Assembly (NCBI RefSeq): GCF_011189575.1
Contig: NZ_PUJW01000012.1
Location: 1-64,000 of the forward strand
Direction of reading: 5' to 3'
Source: Photorhabdus cinerea
GTDB lineage: Bacteria; Pseudomonadota; Gammaproteobacteria; Enterobacterales; Enterobacteriaceae
Length of the DNA stretch: 64,000 nucleotides
Part shown: one piece after another, positions 34,481 to 44,159 of the stretch
Position numbering within the stretch: position 1 is the stretch's first letter
Layout: each line of letters starts with the position of its first letter
Program-made: the position numbers and the translations under genes
The notes under the pieces: model-generated
Told to the model about the DNA's origin: nothing
What the model saw: only the letters and a program-made list of their open reading frames with translations
Databases searched by the model: none

Positions 34481-35514
34481 TAATGATTTCCCACGCTTAT
34501 AAATTTAGCAGACGTCACTGTCAGCTCAGAATTTTTCACTGTTTCTGCTGTTTTGGTTATTTCATCAGAAACAGAAGAGGGTGCTGGTGGTCCCATTTCA
34601 TTTGCATGTGGCAATACTTGAGGCATCATTTGCATTAAACGCTCATTGGCCACCCGATAAACATCTGATGGAGGTAATGGCTTGGATGGGTTATTGTCCG
34701 CTCCCCACAATAACAGTAAATAACGCAAACGCTGTAACTCTGCCGTTGGCCGAGCTTTAATCACAGTATAGGCCCGTTGATTATCGACTTTAACTGACGA
34801 AACCACAGCTACCGGATACCCTTCAGGAAAGCGGCCACCTAATCCAGAAGTGACTAATACATCCCCAACCCGAATATCTGTATTGCTTGGCAATAACTCA
34901 AATTGCAAATCATCAGCACAACCCGCACCAGCAACAATAGCCCGAATATCATTACGCAAGACCTGTATTGGCAGAGCATGAGTCGTATCACAAATCAGCA
35001 ATACCCGGCTGGTAAACTGGCTGACAGCAACAACCTGACCAACAATGCCTTTATCACTGATAACCGGTTGCCCTTCATAAACGCCTTCTCTTGAGCCCTT
35101 ATCGATTACCACCTGATCACTATAAGGATTAGCCTTACCGGAGATCACCTGTGTCACCATCATATGCTCATCCTGACGCAAAGGTGATCCCAATAACTCA
35201 CGCAAGCGGGAATTTTCCTGTTTAAGTTGCCCTAATAACAACATATCGCTGTTTTTCATCAATAATTCTTGGCGTAAGGCGCGATTTTCCAATTGAAGTT
35301 GTTCACGGGAGGCAAGCGTTTCTGACACACCATCAAGTACTTGACGTGGACCATTAGCAAGAAAATAAAATGGGCTGACTACTGTATCCATATAACTACG
35401 TACTTTACTGAGAGCATCAAGGCGGCTATCCGCCACGACCAGAGTAATGGCAACAATAACAGCAAAAAAAAGTCGTAATTGCAGAGAAGGCCCTCTGCTA
35501 AAAATTGGCTTCAT
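34480..35514 (-). CDS. mreC: rod shape-determining protein MreC
   Basis: 344 aa from MKPIFSRGPSLQLR, the E. coli start; the frame is open to 35598, but that upstream part has no similarity. One membrane anchor (LFFAVIVAITLVVADSRL), a coiled coil (LQLENRALRQELLMKNSDML) and a beta-rich periplasmic domain (QVISGKANPYSDQVVIDKG). It activates PBP2 in the elongasome. The C-terminal tail is shorter than in E. coli and not Pro/Ala-rich. Confidence 0.97.
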   Translation of the reverse strand: MKPIFSRGPSLQLRLFFAVIVAITLVVADSRLDALSKVRSYMDTVVSPFYFLANGPRQVLDGVSETLASREQLQLENRALRQELLMKNSDMLLLGQLKQENSRLRELLGSPLRQDEHMMVTQVISGKANPYSDQVVIDKGSREGVYEGQPVISDKGIVGQVVAVSQFTSRVLLICDTTHALPIQVLRNDIRAIVAGAGCADDLQFELLPSNTDIRVGDVLVTSGLGGRFPEGYPVAVVSSVKVDNQRAYTVIKARPTAELQRLRYLLLLWGADNNPSKPLPPSDVYRVANERLMQMMPQVLPHANEMGPPAPSSVSDEITKTAETVKNSELTVTSAKFISVGNH

Positions 35515-35623
35515 AAGCTGTGCTATTCCAAACTGTACTGTTTCATAAGCAATGGAATCCAGACAACAATAGCGAAGAGGTCTGAATCTACCTGTCATCC
35601 CTCCCCCACTTGCAAGTTAACAC

Positions 35624-36667
35624 TCACTCCTCGCTGAAGAGTTCACCACCATGCATATCAATCATTTCAAGTGCTTTTCCACCGCCACGGGCAACACATG
35701 TCAATGGATCTTCCGCAACAATGACAGGAATACCGGTTTCCTCTATCAATAAACGATCAAGATTACGCAGTAGCGCACCACCACCGGTCAGAATCATGCC
35801 TCGTTCTGAAATATCGGAAGCCAATTCTGGTGGGCACTGTTCAAGGGCAACCATGACAGCACTGACGATACCTGTTAATGGCTCTTGCAGAGCTTCAAGA
35901 ATTTCGTTGGAATTAAGGGTAAAACCACGAGGTACGCCTTCAGCCAAATTACGACCACGAACTTCGATCTCCAACATTTCATCGCCGGGATAGGCTGAAC
36001 CAATAGTGTGTTTAATACGCTCAGCAGTCGCTTCACCAATCAACGCACCATAATTACGGCGGACATAATTGATAATGGCTTCATCGAAACGATCACCACC
36101 GATGCGTACAGATGATGAATAAACAACCCCATTCAGAGAAATAACCGCCACTTCCGTGGTACCGCCTCCAATATCCACAACCATTGAACCTGTCGCTTCA
36201 GAAACAGGTAAACCAGCGCCGATAGCCGCAGACATGGGTTCTTCAATCAAAAATACTTCACGGGCTCCAGCACTGAGTGCAGATTCACGAATTGCCCGAC
36301 GTTCAACCTGCGTTGCACCGACTGGCACACAAACCAGCACCCGTGGGCTTGGGCGCATAAAACTGTTGCTATGAACTTGTTTAATAAAGTGTTGCAGCAT
36401 TTTCTCTGTAACATAAAAATCAGCAATCACACCATCTTTCATCGGACGAATTGCAGCGATATTGCCCGGGGTGCGGCCCAGCATTTGTTTTGCTTCTTGC
36501 CCAACGGCTGCAACACTTTTCGATGAACCTGCACGATCCTGACGGATTGCAACTACAGAAGGTTCATTCAATACAATACCCTGACCTTTGACATAAATAA
36601 GGGTATTGGCGGTACCCAAGTCAATAGACAAGTCGTTGGAAAACATGCCACGAAATTTTTTAAACAT
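35624..36667 (-). CDS. mreB: rod shape-determining protein MreB (actin homologue)
   Basis: 347 aa from MFKKFRGMFSNDLSIDLG, identical in length to E. coli MreB; the frame runs upstream to 36742 without support. Actin-type ATPase motifs: DLGTANTLIY (phosphate 1), VDIGGGTTEVAVI (phosphate 2), LTGGGALLRNLD (adenosine). It forms membrane filaments that steer the elongation machinery. The amphipathic N-terminus is MFKKFRGMF. Confidence 0.99.
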   Translation of the reverse strand: MFKKFRGMFSNDLSIDLGTANTLIYVKGQGIVLNEPSVVAIRQDRAGSSKSVAAVGQEAKQMLGRTPGNIAAIRPMKDGVIADFYVTEKMLQHFIKQVHSNSFMRPSPRVLVCVPVGATQVERRAIRESALSAGAREVFLIEEPMSAAIGAGLPVSEATGSMVVDIGGGTTEVAVISLNGVVYSSSVRIGGDRFDEAIINYVRRNYGALIGEATAERIKHTIGSAYPGDEMLEIEVRGRNLAEGVPRGFTLNSNEILEALQEPLTGIVSAVMVALEQCPPELASDISERGMILTGGGALLRNLDRLLIEETGIPVIVAEDPLTCVARGGGKALEMIDMHGGELFSEE

Positions 36668-37295
36668 AGCGAAAGGATAATCCTGCAAGCTGGGGACGGA
36701 ATGAAACCCGTCTACTCTACCAACCACATGAAGCAGCGACAAGGCGCATCAGCACCTGCTTCAATAAAAAAGTGGCTACGTTATTCATATCAACAACGCA
36801 ATATTCTACGTTACTTTTCTTAAACAGAGCAGAAAAAAACTGCATAAAAATGGGTTAATTTTGCCAATTGTTCCATAACGAAATGTAGAAACCACCCGAT
36901 TTTGCATAATTCAACATTATAGATAGTGCCACCGTTACTGCGATAGCCGATCCACATATCTCTATTCTAACCCGTCGGTGTGCCTGTAAACTCACTAAAG
37001 TCCACGTTTTTACTCATTATTTCCGATAATCACTGCAACTATCAGTCTGTGTAACGAACCAGCTAATCATGTAATAAATTCCACGTCAAATACAATACTT
37101 CCTGCTGCAATATAATAAAAAACAGAATTTTCTGAAATAGCTCGCAACATGCTGAAACAACATAGAAAAAACGCGAACAAATTCCGTTTTACAATCCATC
37201 AAAACTTTATTTTTTCTTATATTTCTTATGTAAACTGCCAATTTTTATCTATTATTATTTGATAAGAAAATCACTTACCAGAGAGCAGCACAATA
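36668..37295. promoter_or_regulatory. long divergent intergenic region between mreB and acuI
   Basis: 628 bp, AT-rich, no supported gene. It must hold the mreBCD promoter(s) to the left and the acuI promoter to the right. In E. coli the csrD gene lies between mreB and acuI (yhdH); no frame here resembles CsrD, so it is absent from this locus. I cannot assign hexamers with confidence. Confidence 0.6.
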
Positions 37296-38273
37296 ATGAA
37301 ATCCCTGCTACTTGAGCAACAACAGAATCAATTATCAGCTTCTATACAGGAAGTTAGCTCCTCCCTTCTGCCTGTAGGAGAAGTTACCGTTGATATTCAC
37401 TGGTCAACCTTGAATTATAAAGATGCATTAGCAATCACAGGTAAAGGAAAAATTATCCGCCAGTTCCCGATGATACCAGGTATTGATTTTTCAGGAATTG
37501 TGCATAGTACTGAAGATCCCCGTTTTCACATCGGTCAGCACGTGCTGCTAACTGGCTGGGGTGTAGGAGAAAATCATTGGGGTGGCCTGGCAGAGCAAGC
37601 CCGAGTTTCAGGAGAGTGGCTGACACCTTTACCAATAGGTTTGGATAGCAGACAGGCAATGATCATTGGTACTGCCGGCTTTACTGCAATGCTATGTGTT
37701 ATAGCCCTGGAAGAAGGCGGAGTCACACCAGAAAATGGTGATGTCATTGTGACTGGCGCCAGCGGCGGTGTAGGGAGTACTGCGGTAGCACTACTTTCAC
37801 AACTCGGCTATTCCGTTGTTGCTGTCAGCGGCAGGCAGGAAAATCACGAATACCTGTTCTCCCTTGGAGCAAAAAAAGTTCTACCACGCGATGAATTTAA
37901 CCGTCCCCCTCGCCCGCTAGAAAAACAGCTTTGGGCTGGAGCAATTGATACGGTGGGCAATAATGTACTGGCAACAATACTGGCTCAAACTCACTACAGC
38001 GGCACTGTTGCAGCTTGTGGGCTCGCTGGTGGAGTCAATTTGCCAACAACAGTTATGCCATTTATTTTACGGAATATACGTCTGCAAGGAGTAGATTCTG
38101 TCACTGTTCCATCAATAAAGCGGCCTGCTGTATGGCAGCGCCTGCAAAAACTGTTGCCCGCCTCTTTTTATCAACAGATAACCACTGAGATAACACTGGA
38201 TCAAACCATAGAATACGCGAATAAATTAATAGCTAACCAAGTAACAGGACGGACGTTAGTCAAGGTTCGTTGA
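37296..38273 (+). CDS. acuI: AcuI/YhdH-family acrylyl-CoA reductase (MDR)
   Basis: 325 aa (E. coli 324). Zinc-free medium-chain reductase: STLNYKDALAITGKGKII, FPMIPGIDFSG, the nucleotide-binding VTGASGGVGSTAVALL (about residue 150) and the C-terminal NQVTGRTLVKVR. It reduces acryloyl-CoA to propionyl-CoA with NADPH, a detoxification step. Monocistronic, with 210 bp before aroQ. Confidence 0.95.
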   Translation: MKSLLLEQQQNQLSASIQEVSSSLLPVGEVTVDIHWSTLNYKDALAITGKGKIIRQFPMIPGIDFSGIVHSTEDPRFHIGQHVLLTGWGVGENHWGGLAEQARVSGEWLTPLPIGLDSRQAMIIGTAGFTAMLCVIALEEGGVTPENGDVIVTGASGGVGSTAVALLSQLGYSVVAVSGRQENHEYLFSLGAKKVLPRDEFNRPPRPLEKQLWAGAIDTVGNNVLATILAQTHYSGTVAACGLAGGVNLPTTVMPFILRNIRLQGVDSVTVPSIKRPAVWQRLQKLLPASFYQQITTEITLDQTIEYANKLIANQVTGRTLVKVR

Positions 38274-38483
38274 GAATTGTGACTAGCCTCGAAAGTACGG
38301 CTGTTTTATTCTTGACATTTTCTCTGATAAGACCAGTATTTAGCTGCTAAATGCCACGATATGGTTATAATGTCGCGCTTTACCGCAGAAACAAGCTTAG
38401 TGACGGTTATAAAAAGATGACAAATCGTTAACAGCGGATTATGTTGAGGCGATTGTTGACAAATTGCCGGAGATACCAGCACA

Positions 38484-38936
38484 ATGGCAGACAAGTTTCA
38501 CATTTTACTCCTTAATGGCCCTAACCTAAATATGTTGGGAACCCGGGAGCCCGATATCTACGGCAGCTTAACGCTCGATGATATCGTCAGCAAATTGTCT
38601 GAAAAAGCCCATAAATTGGGGATTAAATTCAGTCATCTGCAATCCAACGCAGAATTTGAGCTGATAAACAGAATTCATTCTGCACAGGGTAATACTGATT
38701 TTATCTTAATTAACCCAGCTGCATTCACGCATACCAGCGTGGCACTGCGTGATGCATTGTTGACGGTAAAGATCCCATTTATTGAGATCCACCTCTCCAA
38801 TGTTCACGCTCGCGAGCCATTTCGTCATCACTCATACCTTTCAGATCTTGCCGTTGGTGTAATCTGCGGTTTAGGGGGAGATGGCTATAGCTTTGCATTA
38901 CAGGCAGCGGTAAACCGCTTGTCAAAACTCAACTAA
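38484..38936 (+). CDS. aroQ: 3-dehydroquinate dehydratase, type II
   Basis: 150 aa. Dodecameric type II enzyme of the shikimate pathway; LLNGPNLNMLGTREPDIYG contains the active-site Arg/Tyr loop, followed by INPAAFTHTSVALRDAL and the His in EIHLSNVHAREPFRHHS. E. coli itself uses the unrelated type I AroD; type II ahead of accB is typical of Yersinia, Photorhabdus and others. Confidence 0.97.
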   Translation: MADKFHILLLNGPNLNMLGTREPDIYGSLTLDDIVSKLSEKAHKLGIKFSHLQSNAEFELINRIHSAQGNTDFILINPAAFTHTSVALRDALLTVKIPFIEIHLSNVHAREPFRHHSYLSDLAVGVICGLGGDGYSFALQAAVNRLSKLN

Positions 38937-38965
38937 ATGAAACAGAAGAGTACGGAATCACACTC

Positions 38966-39436
38966 ATGGATATTCGTAAGATAAAAAAACTGATCGAGCT
39001 GGTTGAAGAATCTGGCATTTCTGAACTGGAAATCTCTGAAGGGGAAGAGTCAGTGCGCATCAGCCGCGCATTAGCCCCCCAGAGTTTTCCGGCAGCTCAA
39101 CAATATATTCCTGTCCAGGCGCAACAACCTGCGCTGGCTAACGCTGTTGCACCTTCTCAAGCTCTGCCAGAAACTATCAGCGAAAGATCAGCTGAAATCA
39201 GTGGTCACATTGTTCGTTCTCCAATGGTGGGTACTTTCTACCGTACACCTAGCCCAGATGCGAAACCATTTATTGAAATCGGCCAACGTATCAATGTGGG
39301 TGATACCCTGTGTATCGTTGAAGCTATGAAAATGATGAACCAGATCGAAGCCGACAAAGCCGGTGTGGTTAAAGCGATTCTTGTAGAAAATGGTCAACCC
39401 GTTGAATTTGACGAGCCGTTGGTCGTCATCGAATAA
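38966..39436 (+). CDS. accB: biotin carboxyl carrier protein of acetyl-CoA carboxylase
   Basis: 156 aa (E. coli 156). A Pro/Ala/Gln linker (about residues 37-75) joins the N-terminal region to the biotinyl domain, with the biotinylated Lys122 in VEAMKMMNQIEAD and the thumb loop around RTPSPDAKPFIEIG. Carries the carboxyl group for malonyl-CoA synthesis. 12 bp before accC, one operon. Confidence 0.98.
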   Translation: MDIRKIKKLIELVEESGISELEISEGEESVRISRALAPQSFPAAQQYIPVQAQQPALANAVAPSQALPETISERSAEISGHIVRSPMVGTFYRTPSPDAKPFIEIGQRINVGDTLCIVEAMKMMNQIEADKAGVVKAILVENGQPVEFDEPLVVIE

Positions 39437-39448
39437 CGAGGCGTTCCC

Positions 39449-40798
39449 ATGCTTGATAAAATTGTAATTGCTAACCGTGGTGAAATCGCACTGCGTATCC
39501 TGCGAGCTTGTAAAGAGTTGGGGATCAAAACCGTTGCGGTACATTCATCTGCGGATCGTGACTTAAAACACGTACTGCTGGCAGACGAAACTATCTGTAT
39601 TGGCCCGGCAGCTTCTGCAAAAAGCTATCTGAATATCCCGGCGATTATTTCGGCGGCAGAAATCACGGGTGCAGTAGCCATTCACCCTGGTTACGGTTTC
39701 CTGTCTGAAAACGCAGACTTTGCTGAACAAGTTGAACGTTCTGGCTTTATTTTTATTGGCCCGAAAGCAGAAACGATCCGCCTGATGGGTGATAAGGTTT
39801 CCGCTATCAATGCGATGAAAAAAGCCGGCGTTCCTTGTGTACCTGGCTCTGATGGCCCACTGTCTGATGACACAGAGAAAAATAAAACCATTGCTAAACG
39901 CATCGGTTATCCCGTGATCATCAAAGCATCCGGTGGCGGTGGCGGTCGCGGTATGCGCGTCGTCCGCAATGATAAAGATCTGGAACAATCAATCAATATG
40001 ACCCGTGCGGAAGCAAAAGCTGCTTTCAATAACGATATGGTTTACATGGAAAAATTCCTTGAAAATCCACGTCATATTGAGATCCAAGTACTGGCTGACG
40101 GTCAGGGTCAAGCAATTTATTTGGCTGAACGTGATTGCTCTATGCAACGCCGTCACCAGAAAGTTGTTGAAGAAGCCCCTGCACCGGGTATCACGCCAGA
40201 AATGCGTCGCAACATTGGTGAGCGCTGTTCCAACGCATGTATCGAAATTGGCTATCGTGGTGCAGGTACTTTCGAATTCCTGTATGAAAACGGCGAGTTT
40301 TATTTCATTGAGATGAATACTCGTATTCAGGTTGAACACCCAGTGACAGAAATGATTACCGGTGTTGACCTGATTAAAGAGCAATTACGGATTGCCGCAG
40401 GGATGCCGCTTTCAATTAAACAGAAAGACGTTATTGTTCGTGGTCACGCTATTGAATGCCGTATTAACGCCGAAGATGCAAACACTTTCCTGCCAAGCCC
40501 AGGTAAAATTACCCGTTTCCACTCACCGGGTGGATTTGGTGTGCGTTGGGAATCGCATATTTATGCCGGCTATACCGTGCCTCCTTACTATGATTCAATG
40601 ATTGGTAAGTTGATTACTTACGGTGAAAATCGAGATAACGCCATTGCCCGGATGAAAAATGCATTGGCAGAACTGATTATCGATGGCATCAAGACAAATA
40701 TCGAACTTCAGCAAGCGATTATGAATGATGAAAACTTCCAGAATGGTGGCACGAATATTCACTATCTGGAGAAAAAACTGGGATTACAGGAAACTTAA
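39449..40798 (+). CDS. accC: biotin carboxylase of acetyl-CoA carboxylase
   Basis: 449 aa (E. coli 449). ATP-grasp: ANRGEIALRILRACKELGIK at the N-terminus, KASGGGGGRGMRVV (glycine-rich lid, about 159-172), KFLENPRHIEIQVLADGQG, RDCSMQRRHQKVVEEAPAP, and EMNTRIQVEHPVTEMITG with the active Glu/Arg. Carboxylates the biotin of AccB using bicarbonate and ATP. Terminator follows. Confidence 0.99.
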   Translation: MLDKIVIANRGEIALRILRACKELGIKTVAVHSSADRDLKHVLLADETICIGPAASAKSYLNIPAIISAAEITGAVAIHPGYGFLSENADFAEQVERSGFIFIGPKAETIRLMGDKVSAINAMKKAGVPCVPGSDGPLSDDTEKNKTIAKRIGYPVIIKASGGGGGRGMRVVRNDKDLEQSINMTRAEAKAAFNNDMVYMEKFLENPRHIEIQVLADGQGQAIYLAERDCSMQRRHQKVVEEAPAPGITPEMRRNIGERCSNACIEIGYRGAGTFEFLYENGEFYFIEMNTRIQVEHPVTEMITGVDLIKEQLRIAAGMPLSIKQKDVIVRGHAIECRINAEDANTFLPSPGKITRFHSPGGFGVRWESHIYAGYTVPPYYDSMIGKLITYGENRDNAIARMKNALAELIIDGIKTNIELQQAIMNDENFQNGGTNIHYLEKKLGLQET

Positions 40799-40826
40799 AC
40801 CCGGTTTAATAACATCCACATATTTT

Positions 40827-40853
40827 AAGGAGCGTTCAAACGCTCCTTTTTTA
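40827..40853 (+). terminator. rho-independent terminator of accBC
   Basis: A perfect 8-bp stem (40827-40834 with 40841-40848), 6-base loop, followed by TTTT. Confidence 0.85.
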
Positions 40854-40884
40854 TAGAGTCATAGTTATTTTATTTATCACCCAT

Positions 40885-42072
40885 TTAAGCAGACAAATAC
40901 TGGTGAACAATTTCACGGCCTATTTCAATTGAAGCCGTTGCTGCCGGTGAAGGCGCATTGCAAACGTGTAGTGAGCGCTTACCAGCAACGATATGAAAAT
41001 CATCAACCAACTTGCCATCGGCAGTCAGTGCTTGGGCACGCACACCAGAGGAGCCAGGAACAATATCCTCGACATTGAGTTCAGGTATCAAGCAACGGGC
41101 ATTGGCAACAAACCGTTTTTTACATAATGAACGGTACATCTCCGCCATTCCTTCACCAAAATAAGCTCGAGCGATTTTCCAAAAACCACGGTAACTCAAT
41201 ATTTCACTAAGATCTTTCAGATTAATATCGGTTTTCTTATAGCCTTCTCGCTTAAATGCCAGTACCGCATTCGGGCCAATATCACGTTTACCGTTATACA
41301 TGCGGGTAAAATGTACACCAAGGAAAGGGAAATCCGGATTCGGTACTGGGTAGATTAAATGGTTAACCAAATCGTTTTTTTCACTATTTAACACATAATA
41401 TTCACCGCGAAAGGGAATGATTTTCATACCGATATCATAACCGGCCAAACAGGCGATACAATCGCTATGCAACCCGGCGCAATTAATCAACCATTTTGCC
41501 TGATAACTATTTTGTGGCGTGATAACGTCTACTTTGTCACTGCGTTCTTTAATATCTGTAACCATTTGACCATAAATCAAAGTCGCACCGCGCCGCTGGA
41601 TGATCTCTGCCATTTTATTTGCAACTTCTTTATAGTTCACAATACCAGCATCGGGAACAAGTAACGCTTCTAACCCATTAACATGCGGCTCACGCTCATT
41701 AAGTTGCAAACGGTTTAGTCGGCTAATTTCCAAACCATTTTGTAATCCACGCTGATAGAGATTTTCTAGCAATGGTAATTCTTTCGGCTGTGTGGCAACA
41801 ATCACCTTACCACAGCGATCATGGTACAAATCATGCTCGCGACAAAAGGAGAACATGGTTTTATTACCACGCGTCGCCAAACGAGCCTTCAGGCTGCCGG
41901 GTTTATAATAAATACCTGAATGCACCACATTGCTATTATGACCGCTCTGATGCCTGGCTGGCGTGTTTTCTTTATCTAACATCAATATCTTGATGTTCGG
42001 CTGAGCTTCCTGCAACGCGTTAGCAACGCCAAGCCCGACAATACCAATACCAACAATAATATAATCATACAT
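40885..42072 (-). CDS. lhgO: L-2-hydroxyglutarate oxidase/dehydrogenase
   Basis: 395 aa (E. coli 422). FAD-dependent DAO-fold protein: an N-terminal dinucleotide loop (IIVGIGIVGLGVANAL), HQSGHNSNVVHSGIYYKPGSLKA (FAD attachment region), FRGEYYVLNSEKNDLVNHLIYPVPNPDFPFLGVHFTRM and GPNAVLAFKREGY. It oxidises L-2-hydroxyglutarate to 2-oxoglutarate at the membrane. The E. coli gene sits in the glaH-lhgO-gab cluster; here it is alone and convergent with accBC. Confidence 0.88.
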   Translation of the reverse strand: MYDYIIVGIGIVGLGVANALQEAQPNIKILMLDKENTPARHQSGHNSNVVHSGIYYKPGSLKARLATRGNKTMFSFCREHDLYHDRCGKVIVATQPKELPLLENLYQRGLQNGLEISRLNRLQLNEREPHVNGLEALLVPDAGIVNYKEVANKMAEIIQRRGATLIYGQMVTDIKERSDKVDVITPQNSYQAKWLINCAGLHSDCIACLAGYDIGMKIIPFRGEYYVLNSEKNDLVNHLIYPVPNPDFPFLGVHFTRMYNGKRDIGPNAVLAFKREGYKKTDINLKDLSEILSYRGFWKIARAYFGEGMAEMYRSLCKKRFVANARCLIPELNVEDIVPGSSGVRAQALTADGKLVDDFHIVAGKRSLHVCNAPSPAATASIEIGREIVHQYLSA

Positions 42073-42442
42073 ACTCTATTCCTTATTATTGATTCAGCTA
42101 CTGTTCAACCTATTCTTCTAAATTTTTTCAATGAGTAAAGTTTGATATTCCTGATATTAGTCAGGCCAATTTCCGTAGAATAGTAGATTCTTCCAATAGG
42201 AATAGTCACTATCGATAAAAATATTTTACCAATATTTTTAATTTTCCCTACTATAGCAAACATGGTGACAAATATTAGACAAATTACTGCCAACAATAAT
42301 TTAATTTCATATTGCGTTTCACGGTATTAATTTTTCAGCAAAACTAAAATTATTTACTTCGTCATCATATTTTGCCTGAATAAATCCATATCTTGCCGTA
42401 CAATCCTTCCCTTCCCATCTTATTTAATTACCGGAAGAACGA
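42073..42442. other. AT-rich intergenic region between lhgO and yhdT
   Basis: 370 bp between divergent genes. A minus-strand open frame of 63 codons (42105-42296) is hydrophobic but lacks a good ribosome site and matches nothing I know. The region should hold promoters for lhgO and yhdT-panF. Confidence 0.4.
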
Positions 42443-42685
42443 ATGGACAGACGATTTGTTCAATCCCATAAAGAAGCACGCTGGGCAATGTTCCTGACAT
42501 TTGCCTATCTTATTGGCTGGCTGCTGACAGCTTATTTGCCCGATGATACTCCTAGTGTCACTGGCTTACCGCGCTGGTTTGAAATGGCATGTTTGTTACT
42601 GCCTGTAACATTTATCATCCTCTGCTGGTTGATGGTTAAATTTATTTTCAAAGAAGTCCCATTGGAGGATGAGAATGCAAAGTGA
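42443..42685 (+). CDS. yhdT: YhdT, small membrane protein of the panF operon
   Basis: 80 aa (E. coli 80). Two transmembrane helices (AMFLTFAYLIGWLLTAYLP and MACLLLPVTFIILCWLMVKFIF), DUF997 family. Its 3' end overlaps the panF start. Function unknown; the conserved coupling suggests a small partner of PanF, like other SSS-symporter accessory proteins. Confidence 0.95.
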   Translation: MDRRFVQSHKEARWAMFLTFAYLIGWLLTAYLPDDTPSVTGLPRWFEMACLLLPVTFIILCWLMVKFIFKEVPLEDENAK

Positions 42686-44120
42686 AGTTATCTTACCTCT
42701 GCTAGGCTACCTTGCTTTGGTATTTCTTTTATCAATTTACGCTTATAGACGCCGCCAGCAAGGTTCTTTCTTGACTGAATATTTCCTTGGTAACCGCTCA
42801 ATGGGTGGCTTTGTGCTGGCAATGACCATCACCGCGACCTATATCAGTGCCAGCTCATTTATTGGCGGGCCAGGAGCAGCTTATAAATATGGCCTTGGAT
42901 GGGTATTACTGTCTCTGATTCAGTTACCAGCAATATGGCTGTCCCTTGGCGTACTGGGTAAAAAATTTGCCATTCTCGCCCGTCGCTATAATGCCGTCAC
43001 TCTCAATGACATGCTGTATGCCCGCTATGGCAGTCGTTTTCTGGTTTGGTTTGCCAGCTTAAGCCTTTTAGTAGCTTTTATCGGAGCGATGACAGTTCAG
43101 TTTATTGGCGGCGCACGCCTGCTAGAGACCGCCGCAGGTATCCCTTATGGCACTGGATTGATGATTTTTGGTATCTCTATCGCTCTCTATACCGCATTTG
43201 GTGGTTTTAGAGCAGGAGTCCTCAATGATGCCCTGCAAGGGCTGGTCATGCTGCTAGGCACAGTTCTACTGCTAGTAGCGGTTATCTATAAGGCCGGTGG
43301 TTTGCCGGAAGCTGTTGCCACATTACGAGCTATTAATCCTGAATTAGTTTCCCCACAGGGAGCAGACCATATCCTCAACGGGCCTTTCATGGCATCTTTT
43401 TGGATACTCGTCTGTTTTGGCGTTATCGGGCTACCTCATACCGCAGTTCGTTGCATCTCCTACCGCGATAGCAAAGCCGTCCATCATGGGATTATCATCG
43501 GTACCATCGTCATGACCATCCTCATGTTTGGTATGCACTTGGCAGGTGCTCTTGGCCGGGCAATTATTCCGGATCTGACCATTCCCGATCAAGTGATCCC
43601 AACACTGATGATCACCGTGTTGCCACCATTCGCAGCCGGAATTTTTCTGGCCGCGCCGATGGCGGCAATTATGTCAACGATCAATGCACAATTGCTGCAA
43701 TCTTCTGCCACGATCGTAAAAGATCTCTATCTAAACCTGTTTCCACAACAAATCGCTCAAGAAAAAAAATTGGCCCGGATTTCCAATTGTTCTACCTTGG
43801 TTCTTGGCTTGTTGCTACTTTTAGCTGCCTGGCGTCCACCAGAAATGATCATCTGGCTGAATCTACTGGCTTTCGGGGGCTTACAAGCCGTATTCCTCTG
43901 GCCATTAGTGCTGGGACTGTACTGGGAAAAAGCTAATGCATATGGCGCAGTCAACTCAATGATGACAGGGGCAGCAAGTTACACCCTGCTCGCCAGTTTC
44001 AATATTCAGCTATTAAACTTTCATCCGATCGTACCATCACTGCTATTCAGCCTGCTGGCTTTTGGGATTAGTAATACCGTCGGCCACCGGTTGTCACAAC
44101 GAGTGATCAAGCTTCATTAA
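42675..44120 (+). CDS. panF: sodium/pantothenate symporter
   Basis: 481 aa from ATG 42675 (E. coli 483), chosen because GGAGG at 42664-42668 is 6 bp upstream and the start MQSEVILPL matches E. coli; ATG 42669 is two codons earlier. SSS-family, about 13 helices: FLGNRSMGGFVLAMTITATY, VQFIGGARLLETAAGIPY, AAPMAAIMSTINAQLLQSSA. Imports pantothenate for CoA synthesis with Na+. Operon with yhdT; prmA follows at 40 bp. Confidence 0.98.
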   Translation: MQSEVILPLLGYLALVFLLSIYAYRRRQQGSFLTEYFLGNRSMGGFVLAMTITATYISASSFIGGPGAAYKYGLGWVLLSLIQLPAIWLSLGVLGKKFAILARRYNAVTLNDMLYARYGSRFLVWFASLSLLVAFIGAMTVQFIGGARLLETAAGIPYGTGLMIFGISIALYTAFGGFRAGVLNDALQGLVMLLGTVLLLVAVIYKAGGLPEAVATLRAINPELVSPQGADHILNGPFMASFWILVCFGVIGLPHTAVRCISYRDSKAVHHGIIIGTIVMTILMFGMHLAGALGRAIIPDLTIPDQVIPTLMITVLPPFAAGIFLAAPMAAIMSTINAQLLQSSATIVKDLYLNLFPQQIAQEKKLARISNCSTLVLGLLLLLAAWRPPEMIIWLNLLAFGGLQAVFLWPLVLGLYWEKANAYGAVNSMMTGAASYTLLASFNIQLLNFHPIVPSLLFSLLAFGISNTVGHRLSQRVIKLH

Positions 44121-44159
44121 GCTGGTCGTTTTAACTCATTTTTAATAAAGAGAATTTTT

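Noticed and set aside
36668..36742. upstream extension of mreB
   Set aside because: The first 25 residues of the open frame lack similarity to MreB, whose start MFKKFRGMF is highly conserved.
42105..42296. small hydrophobic open frame upstream of lhgO
   Set aside because: AT-rich DNA readily gives hydrophobic frames; no ribosome site and no conserved neighbour.
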